Assembly: GCF_036850765.1 (NCBI RefSeq) | Contig: NC_089495.1 | Coordinates: forward strand, 26,628,875 to 26,692,874 | Direction: 5' to 3' | DNA length: 64,000 bases | Source of the DNA: Saccopteryx bilineata | Taxonomy: Eukaryota > Chordata > Mammalia > Chiroptera > Emballonuridae | Part shown: piece after piece, positions 55,937 through 64,000 of the stretch | Layout of the letters: every line of letters starts with the position of its first letter | How positions within the stretch are numbered: the stretch's first letter is position 1 | Made by a program: the position numbers and the translations under genes | Notes under the pieces: generated by a model | What the model was told of the DNA's origin: nothing | The model's input: the letters and a program-made list of their open reading frames with translations, nothing else | Databases searched by the model: none

Positions 55937-57625
55937 TAATTTTTAACAGTTGTTAAGAATGTCTCTGGACCTCACTATATGAATTCTTCTTATTGATAGT
56001 TTATGATTCTGTCCAATATCTTTTTATATATATTCTTAGGCATTTTTATGGAACATTTGGTTGTTGAACATATGATAAATTAAGCAGGCTATTTGTTAGC
56101 TCAAAAGTCTACCTTTTCTGTTTTTCTCAGTATTTCCCAGGATTTTTGTAATGATATAGAGGTGGACAGTTAGTCTTTCCAAGTATTGTGCCAAAGATCT
56201 CAAAGCAAGAAGGAGGAAAACTACAACTAGAAATGAGATTATCTTTTTCTTAATTATGAATCCTATTTTCATTATAGTATAAAGTTTTCTTCAGTATGGT
56301 GGTAGAATAGCTGTTTAAAATATATGTAAATTTTCAAGTAATCTTTCAAAATTTTACCCATCGAATAAGTAGAACTCTATCAACAGAAGAGATAATGCAA
56401 CTCTTTCTGGGGATTAGATGGTGTCATGTCCTTTAAATTGTTTCTTTGTTCAAATCATAGGAAGTTCCTAATCCCCTGGGCAGAGCCTGAAAAGAGAAAT
56501 CAACCAAGCATGAAATAGTGCTCCTCACTGGCCCATTAGGTTAACAAATGAGGTGAATGTAAAATACCACCTTACAAATTGCCCCTCTTCTCTTCTATTT
56601 GTGCATAGTAACTATATTGGATAGCAGGCAAAGGACACAGACAACCCTTATTTTACAACCTGGAAATGAAGAGAAGACCATTTCCTTCCTGAGGGGCTAA
56701 ATATCATAATGGTTCTGGGGAGAGAGAAGTGATTCCCCTACCAGACACCCTTGTTCATTGTGTGAGAAATACAGAACATTCTGCAAATGCTTACTGAACC
56801 AAACCAGCTGTTTTTGAAATCACACACATCACAATTATTTTCATATTTTTAATTGAGGGTAGTTTTTCATTACCTATGATTATTTCTCAAAGAAAATATA
56901 TTTCTATATAAGGAGCTAAAAATCAGGATTTAATTCTCATCATTCAGTTTAATCTTATACAAGTGACAAAATCTCTTGGGTTTTGGTATATTTTATCTGT
57001 CAAATAGGAAGAATACTCTTTGCTTTTACAGACTGTAGTTGTGTATCAAAGAGAAATGTGGATGTAAAATTTATTTGATAACAATTATGACATGATACCT
57101 ATTTGGATAACTATTCCAATATTAAAATTGCATACTTTCTGTGTTTTGAGAAAATGTGTTCTAAAATGTATGTTCCAAATAGTCAAAACTATAAAATTAA
57201 TGAGTTTTTTAATTTAGTGTCAAAGATATTCATTAATATCCATTAATCGTGAAAGTAAATACCAAGTAAAGTAATTAGTTATGAGTTAGTTAAACAATGA
57301 AGGGGTTGCTCTATCAATGACTCTTCTTATTATGAAGCATCAGCACTGAAACCATTAGCCCCCCCGCCACATCCATGTGGCAAAAATTTCTTCTTTTAGT
57401 TGTGAATAAGTTATGTAGAACAAAAATTAAAATTGATAAAATGCTTTCTTTGAACACTAATAGTGGAAAAATAAGAGATCAATGTGAGTAGAGAAACCAA
57501 TTAGAAAAAGGCAAAAGTATTTTTTTAAGAAGCTTAAAATCTTTTTATTGTGATTTATAAATATGTCAGCCACTAAAAACTATTGAAAGGGCTTTTGATG
57601 CCAGACAACTCTGGGCCTTCAACAC
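55937..57625. other. Anonymous AT-rich DNA
   Basis: No gene or recognisable repeat. Confidence 0.45.
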
Positions 57626-57629
57626 TATA

Positions 57630-57985
57630 AGTGAGACCTTGTTGGTCGGCTCAGGACAGAACATCAGCCTGATGTATGGGTGTCCTGGGTTCGACGTCCA
57701 GTCAGGGCACACAGGAGAAGCAATCATCTGCTTCTCTCCCCATCTGTCTCTGTTTTCTCTCCCTCTTCCCCTCCCACAGCTAGTGGCTCATTAGGATTAA
57801 GCGTTGGCCCCAGTCACTGTGGAAGGCTTGGTTGATCCCAGCATGTCAGCTCAGGCACTAAAAATAGCTTGGTTGACTTGAGCATTTTCCTCAGACAGGG
57901 TTGCCATGTGTATCCTCATTGAGGAGCATGCAGGAGTCAGTCTCACTGTCTCCTTTGCCTTGCTTAGAAACGAAACAAAACAAAC
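57630..57985 (+). repeat. Older VES-like SINE
   Basis: Head 'GACCTTGTTGGTCGGCTCAGGACAGAAC' (A-box remnant), B-box 'GGTTCGACGTCC', 'GGGCACACAGGAGAAGCAATCATCTGC', CT-rich middle, 'GCACTAAAAATAGCTTGGTTG', then 'GGGTTGCCATGTG' and A-rich end. TSDs are unclear. Confidence 0.85.
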
Positions 57986-58034
57986 TAGATGTGAGTCTTT
58001 TGGAAATTAAAAAAAAATAGACTAAAATAAAAAT

Positions 58035-58627
58035 TATACTATTGGTCAAATAAGTTTGTAAAATAGAATTTTTATGTTTGCTCGCTAATAGTTTGCATTG
58101 GGGGCTGGGCAGCACCCAGTTGTATGTGGGTCTGTGAAATTGCAAATTACCTTCCTGCTTGAGAAGGGCTATTATTTGCTAATGTTTGCTGGAGCAGAGG
58201 TTTTGCCACCAGAAAGTTTTAAAAAGAGAACATAAGAAGAGTGAGAAGGAAGCCATGTTTGCAGAGTGAGAGAAGAGAGAATGCAGAGTGATAAAAAGGA
58301 GGCCATATTGGCAGGGAAAGAGAAGGTGTGCAGATGGGGAACCAGAGCTGAGGGGCTTTGCGAGCTCCACTAAGACTGGCGGGACCTTTGATTCTAGGAG
58401 AAACTGGAGAAGATTCTCCTGGTTGTGGAACCGGAGAATGTGTCAGTGGCTTTGGGAGCCCTGAGTGAAAGGGAAGTGTTTTCCCTGTGTGTTGCTTGTC
58501 AGCTGGTGCGAGACTTTAATAAAGGAATAGCCCACCTTTTTTGGCTCCACTGTTTCTTTACCATCTGTCTGAATTCAATGAGAACCTGCATGGCCATGAT
58601 GGCAGTGCCCCCTGGCCTTACATAGAC
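58035..58627 (+). mobile_element. Solo LTR, family X copy 3
   Basis: The LTR at 58040-58622 (583 bp, plus strand) starts TATTGGTCAAATAAG (TG eroded to TA) and ends CCTTACA, with an AATAAA signal inside 'TTTAATAAAGGAATAGCCCACC' near 58517. Flanks TATAC (58035-58039) and TAGAC (58623-58627) are a 5-bp TSD with one mismatch. It aligns throughout with copies 1 and 2 in the opposite orientation. No internal retroviral sequence adjoins it. Confidence 0.88.
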
Positions 58628-59015
58628 ATTTTTTATTCTTAATAATAGAATATAAGCAATGTTGAAAATTGAAAGTTAGTGAGGAATAAACAAATTGTAT
58701 ACTAGTGCTTTTATTACACATATTGAATATATCACATTTAAAACCACTTAAAATATTATTCAATAAAACTTAACTTTTTACATCAATAAAAAACTATTTT
58801 TATAAAGAACATGCATGTGGTATATTTTCTTAGATTATATTATTCAAGTTGAATGTGTAAAATATTTTGTAATGCACTCACAATTGTAAATGTCTTACCT
58901 AAAAATCATTATTTAAATATTAAAAATGGAGTCTATATAAGAATTTTTAAAAGGAAAGCAAAAGGATGTTATAAAGGCTAATATAATGACAAACTGACAA
59001 CTAGCAAGGCATGAC
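58628..59015. other. Anonymous AT-rich DNA
   Basis: Nothing recognisable. Confidence 0.5.
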
Positions 59016-59016
59016 A

Positions 59017-59505
59017 CTGTATGGGGTTTTGAACATGTCACCCCAAGGTGTACCTCTAAGGTATGTGGATTGTATCGAGCTACAGACAACCAAGACACTG
59101 CAGGCTGAAGGGAAACGTTCCACCCCACCCTACCTTTCTTTAACTACTAAAAAAAAATTTAAATTAAGGTCCTTTCTTATAATAAAGATTATCAGAGATG
59201 ATCTTTTTGACCTAGCTATGGGGCAGCAGCAACTACTAATTTCTGAACACCTGCTCTTATCCTCTTAGAAATGGCCTCTCCTCCAAAATCCCAAGGTGAC
59301 TTACCTTACCTTTAGCTCAGAGTGTCACATGCACCTCATTTTCCTTTTCTGTCTCTGCATCTCTTCTGTAGGCAGGGTTCCCATACATACGTACATAATT
59401 AAATTTGGTTATCTACTCTTCTTACTGTGTCTCATGTAGGTTTAATTACTAGAGCTGCCAAAAGAATCTTGAAGGGCAGAGCAAAGTTTCTTCTTCCTCC
59501 ACAGC
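59017..59505 (+). mobile_element. ERVL-like LTR, old
   Basis: 'GGGGTTTTGAACATGTCACCCCAAGGTGTACCTCTAAGG', 'GAGCTACAGACAACCAAGACACTGCAGGCTGAAGGGAA' and the 3' end '...ATTAAATTTGGTTATCTACTCTTCTTACTGTGTCTCATGTAGGTTTAATTACTAGAGCTGCCAAAAGAATCTTGAAGGGCAGAGCAAAG' recall mammalian ERVL LTRs. No TSD was established. Subfamily is unknown. Confidence 0.55.
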
Positions 59506-61475
59506 ACCTAGATATCCATCTTATAAATTCAGGTTTACTCCTAAAGTTCTTAAATGAGAAATCCTTATTAAGACCATATTTTGTTGATATAACAAAATCA
59601 GCCAGTCAGCCTTAGCTCAATTCCTTGTCACCTTAATTACTGACCTCTCATCTCTCATGACCTGGATCATAATGCATTCTGAAAAGACTACAAAGAATGC
59701 TCATGAGTACTGCTACCTCTGCAAAGTTCCCAGTTGGTTTTTAATCCTTTAAGGAGAACTATTCTATAAGAAGTTTTATTGGATAGTAAGACTAGAAAAT
59801 CATCTAAGAATACAGAAACCACACATGTGGCCATCTGATTCAGAGCAGCATGTTTACTTGTCTCAAGTGATAGACTGTCTAATGTAAATGAACCATGTGA
59901 CACATAAAAAAGCATGCATCTCTTCAATGTTAACTTTTAAGAAAGCCTTTCATCCCATCACCAAAAAAAGGGGTAAGTGGTGACTATGTCAGCAACATAT
60001 CCTGCATAATTCTTCTCCTTCCTTCTTGCCTTTGTCTTCAGTCTTGAAGTTGAAATACTAGAAATTTCAACAGGAATAATATTGCCTGCAAATGAGGGAA
60101 AAAATGGTTTTTAGTGGATAGCAATCTTAAATATCATGCTAAGGATCCATAAGATATAAACAAATATATAGTAAATCTGTGAATTAATATTATATGGGTG
60201 GGGAGTAATGAGGGGAAAATCATCTAAAAGGTTTTTTTTTTCCCTCTGAAATATAGTAACTAAAAGATTGAGAGACACTGCGGTAATATAACAAGGGGAA
60301 AATGAACAAACATTTGATAATCTTGTTCAAGTTTTTAAATTAAATAAAATGAGATTTAAAAATATAAGTGGGTAATGCAATCAGGAGGTCACTTGGGTCA
60401 TCCATAAATGGGAAAACATTAAGTGCTACAGGAGAAACAATTGCCATTTGTTAGCAGTGCTGAAAAGTGGCTTATTCCTGGGAGCCTCCATATTGCTATA
60501 AATAGGTACTTTCAGAGTTGGAGAGGGTTATGGAACCCTTTCCCAGAGTACTGATGACAAAATGGGGTGGTGCACAATGTCATCATTAGTAAGCTGGTAG
60601 TTGACTATTTTAGGGGCTCAATCAGAGCCATAAACATCCTTGGTATTGTTGACTGGGACAGACACATGCAAGAGGCAAACAAGTGCCTTTGAATCATGGG
60701 ATATAAGTTTATACTTAGTTCTTCATAAAGAGAAAAAATTAGACCATTCTATCAGAATGTCCCATGCTTTCTTTCCACCTTGTCATTGATTTGCAGCTGT
60801 TGCATACAGACTTGAATCCTGAAGTCTATCTGGCCTGTTTCCTAGTCATCAAGTCCCAACACAGGTCTTAGTGAGTCTTAACTTTGTAAGTGAAGCTTAT
60901 TAATGATCATAATTAAAGATAAAATCATAATATTAATGTCTGGATGCTGATATTAAACTAAAGTTTTAGAAGCTACAGACGAATAGCAGCTGTAAAAATC
61001 CATTGTCATAAAGCTGCCATTTCAAGAATGTGTGGGCATTTCTGTTATTTAAGAATTTCATCACCTCCTACCACAGTAGAAATTGCTGTCCTGCCTTGAT
61101 CCAAAAGCCATTCAGAACAACAAAAAATAACTCAGGGCTTCTAATCCTCCCTCATGTTTTTCACTTCCTTTGAAAGAGACTATGAATAAAAATATAAAAA
61201 TGAGAAGACTCTGATCTCAAACTGCTTACTTGACATCTCTGTTTAAGTTTCTAATGGGTATCTCAATAAACACATTTAAAAACTGAGCTCCTTATTCCCT
61301 GCTTCCTAAACTTTCTCTTTTTGCCATCTACATACCAGTTAATGATAACTCTATTCTCCTAGCTGATCAGACCAAAATCCTGGCTTTTAATTTAGATTGT
61401 TCTTTCATGTTTTTTGGTGAGTCTGTTATAAAAGACATAGATGAAATCTTCAAAATATAAAATATACCACTTGCT
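59506..61475. other. Anonymous DNA, repeat-poor
   Basis: No gene or named repeat. A TATA/MEF2-like site at about 60497-60506 is listed separately. Confidence 0.4.
60497..60506 (+). promoter_or_regulatory. TATA-like / MEF2-consensus site CTATAAATAG
   Basis: The decamer matches the palindromic MEF2 consensus CTA(A/T)4TAG and also a strong TATA box, and sits in a locally less AT-rich segment. A CAATTG E-box-type hexamer lies about 60 bases upstream. Single sites like this are common by chance. Confidence 0.25.
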
Positions 61476-61479
61476 GTTT

Positions 61480-61812
61480 CCTTTTCCTGGAATGATCCAC
61501 ACTTAGATATCTTCATAGCTAGTTCTCCCTCTTTCTTCAAGCCTTTACTCAAAAGTCTACCCTACTTAAAATTTTATATGCCCCTTCTACATGATCCCAC
61601 TCATTGAATTTTATACCCTCTTCTGTTTCAATATTTTTAGCAGGTATATAAATATTTACCCATCTATCTTGTTTACTGTCATTTTTTCACTATACTGTAA
61701 GTCCTATGAAAGCAAGACTTTTTTTTCTATTTTACTCACTGTTATACCCCCATTACCTAGAACTATGCTTGTCACATGGTAGATACTCTCTAAATAATTG
61801 TTAAATAAATGA
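61480..61812 (+). repeat. L2 3' end
   Basis: 'CTTTTCCTGGAATGATCCACACTTAGATATCTTCATAGCTAGTTCTCCCTCTTTCTTCAAG', 'CTGTAAGTCCTATGAAAGCAAGACTT', and 'CATTACCTAGAACTATGCTTGTCACATGGTAGATACTCTCTAAATAATTGTTAAATAAATGAA' follow L2 in order to its 3' terminus. Confidence 0.88.
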
Positions 61813-63100
61813 ATATATTTCCAAGGATTTTCTTTAGTAGTTCTGATTTCAAAGTCTGTTTGCTGACATAGTACTGGAGTGTGCAGGATTTGGGAACAAT
61901 TTAAAGAGTGATCTTAGAGCCTTTGATCACCTTGGTTTTTGTTCCAGATTCCACGTGAAGAAATTCAGAACTTCTGCCAAGAAAATACAACAATCTAATC
62001 GTGTTGAGCTCTGGGGTTTCCATGAGTCTCATTGGCCTGTTCAATCATGTTCTATTTTATCTGCTTAAAGTTATGAAAACTGCAATCACTTCAGTCTCTT
62101 TCATCACATTGGACCCAGAGCATCAGGCTAGGACTCCCCTCTGGCTTTGTACGAGGGCCAGATTAATTGCAATGCTCAACTTTCCCAAGCTACATAACTT
62201 AACTTAATTAGCAGAGGCCTTTATTTCTAAAGGTCCTTCTTCTGCTGCTCCAGGAAAAATTATGCTTTTGTGTTATGAAACTGATAATGTAGCCAACATC
62301 TTCTACCTAGTCCTTCTTCTCCCCTAACTCAGCATGTGCAACACAAATTGTCAGGTGAGCAAGCTCTTGTTGCCCAGAGCTCACTGTGTCTGCGTTTGGA
62401 GCATGCAAGGACCGGATGTGAATGTTAAAAGAAACAGGAAGAAAGAACAGGAGAAAGATGTATGGTATGCAAAGTCTCACTTTGTGAAGACTGAGTGAAC
62501 CTGGCAGATGGGCTGGGCATAAAAGACAGAAGAAAGCTGTGCTGAACTAAGAGATTTGGAGATTGAGTCACATGAGACTAATTGTTTATCCAAAATGATC
62601 TGAGATTACGTAGCCAGGTAGTAAAACCTGAATTGTGATCACAGAGAATAGCTGTGATCATAGCCAGGAAAACAGTGTCAAGTTTCTTGTCTTTGGAGTG
62701 AAGGTATAAATTGAAGAACAAGAAGTCAGATGGGTAATGCAGCAGAGAGAAGTCAGGGCAGGCAATTCCTACTGCATATATGAATGACAAGAGGGCACTC
62801 AGGAACTGCTTTTATGAATACCAGCCTTGGGGCAGTATATCTGCCTTTTTAATAAGAAGAAAGATCACTTCTTATTTTAATAAGGTGTCCTTCCTGGAAT
62901 TACATGGGAAGAATGCCACAATTCCTGAAAAATCCTTATACCAACAGCTAAATTCCAGTTGCACAATGGTTGACCCCCACTGTACAAAGAGAGAACAAAT
63001 ACACTGTAACATTGGGAGAAAGCCTTTTGGAAGAGGCTGAATGAATGCACATGAGGGACAATGAATCTTTGTCTCCTCCATTAGGCAGGTTGCCAATAAC
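61813..63100. other. Anonymous DNA
   Basis: No gene is supported. The overlapping ORFs at 62780-63159 on both strands lack recognisable domains; the minus-strand ones lie just downstream of the LTR-like segment and may be read from it. Confidence 0.4.
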
Positions 63101-63105
63101 TCTCC

Positions 63106-63754
63106 TAGCCAGAGTCCCACTCCAGCTGGTCCAGGGGTCCCCCAAGAAATGGACAGCATTGGTGAGAAATGAGTGAGAGAGCCAAACTCTTCAGTTCATC
63201 TGCCAGACATCTCTGCCAATGGCTAGTATAGCTTTATTTTTATACACTGTTATAATCACATGGTATGTAGAATACATTGATTAATAGTTATTTTTTTAAT
63301 ATGGACAAATATTCCAGAAAGAGGTTAGTACATTTCTTTAAGCTATAAATCAGGTGGTAAGCCATTCTAAGTACACAATACCTTGAGCAGCAACAATATT
63401 GGTGTCAGCCTTACACAGGCTTCTAAAGGGTCACTATTGATTAATAACTCTGCTTTACTTAATGGCCTATTGTCTAGTAATATTATGTTTGCCTACTATT
63501 TTCATCTGCTAGTTAAATTCTAACTTTATTTTTCTCAGAGCGTTCCACTACCTGAAGGTCAGATATGTAAGAGGAATGGAAAGTTTTTCTATTCTTCTAT
63601 AGTATGAAAAACTTGGGGGGTTAAGCAAAGGTTAAGTAAAGGTTGAAAGGTGCTTTTGTGTTTATTCTCTGTTTCCCACCCATTCATAGTCGGTAATGAA
63701 TAAGTCACAACCTATTTTCTCAAAATATGATTTTTAGGAGGGAGTTTCCCTACA
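63106..63754 (-). mobile_element. Probable retroviral LTR, minus strand, edges uncertain
   Basis: Read on the minus strand, it starts TGTAGGGAAACTCCC at 63754. An AATAAAGCTATAC signal follows near 63230. Then comes a U5-like stretch with 'TTCTTGGGGGACCCCTGGACCAG' and 'GGGACTCTGGCTA' ending near 63106. This layout fits a retroviral LTR. No clear TSD or primer-binding site was found, and the CA end appears eroded. A flanking minus-strand segment to the window edge may be part of the same element. Confidence 0.5.
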
Positions 63755-64000
63755 GACCTAGCTCCTTTCGGGGGATAGCATAGCCAGCCTCCTATGTCTA
63801 TGGTCTTAGTTAAGGGGTTATATTTTTTAGCCAGGGTTTCTTCAGGGAACTCCTGAAAAAACAGCTTAGACAGTGGGAAGTACAATTGCCTTGATAATTG
63901 CCTCTAGCTCTTGTTTTTGGAGTTGCTGGTATATTTTCTTAAAGGAAACACAGGGGACTCCAGTACTCTGAGGGATATTCGTGTGGTTACTTTTGGAGTG
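63755..64000 (-). other. Possible retroviral interior adjoining the LTR, cut by the window edge
   Basis: On the minus strand this segment lies directly upstream of the LTR start, where the 3' end of a provirus would be if the element is not solo. A purine-rich run 'CCGAAAGGAG' sits close to the LTR edge, as a polypurine tract would. I see no diagnostic retroviral motif, so it could equally be host DNA. Confidence 0.25.

Noticed and set aside
62872..63159. 95-codon minus-strand ORF
   Set aside because: No domain recognised; it begins in the U5-like part of the probable LTR and overlaps an 86-codon ORF on the other strand.

Overview
This window looks like mammalian, almost certainly bat (Chiroptera), non-coding genomic DNA. 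It is AT-rich, has no intact long open reading frame, and is packed with mammalian interspersed repeats. The bat call rests on two tRNA-derived SINE types. One has the VES-like head (TGGCTCAGTGG ... GGTTCGATTCC), a GA/CT-rich middle and a tail rich in CCACCAGGGGGC-like blocks. The other has a head ending GGACCCAGGTTCGAGACCC followed by repeated 'GGTC(G/A)CTGGCTTGAG' units. From memory of bat SINE families the second resembles Rhin-1, which would point to a rhinolophoid bat, but that finer placement is inference.

Layout. 0-13 kb: a VES tail, a complete Rhin-1-like SINE with 12-bp target-site duplications (TSDs), old L1 3' ends, a MIR, and long stretches of anonymous AT-rich sequence. 13.3-18.5 kb: a very old L1 on the minus strand, broken up by three VES SINEs, two of which bound a recent ~650-bp tandem duplication. 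19.5-20.8 kb: an old plus-strand L1 3' end with a nested SINE. 25.5-26.8 kb: the only recognisable protein-coding remnant, a decayed intronless copy of a cysteine-rich protein family that I know from arthropods, fish and cnidarians. 27-46 kb: sparser repeats (SINEs, L1 3' ends, MIR/L2 relics, one 121-bp hAT-type MITE with TIRs and 8-bp TSDs) and two repeat-poor stretches (about 29.5-36.3 and 38-42.4 kb). 46.5-52.3 kb: a plus-strand ancient L1 that served as target for two solo LTRs and three SINEs. 52.7-64 kb: a near-consensus VES SINE, more SINEs, a third solo LTR of the same family, an ERVL-like LTR, an L2, and a probable class II-like LTR at the right edge.

No functional gene, tRNA gene, CRISPR array or operon is supported. 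The window's interest is archaeological: nested insertions with readable TSDs give an order of events, a SINE-SINE unequal crossover left a hybrid SINE, and one gene remnant has an odd phylogenetic distribution. Repeat names come from recognition by eye, so subfamily names and the edges of old elements are approximate; elements with stated TSDs have base-level edges.
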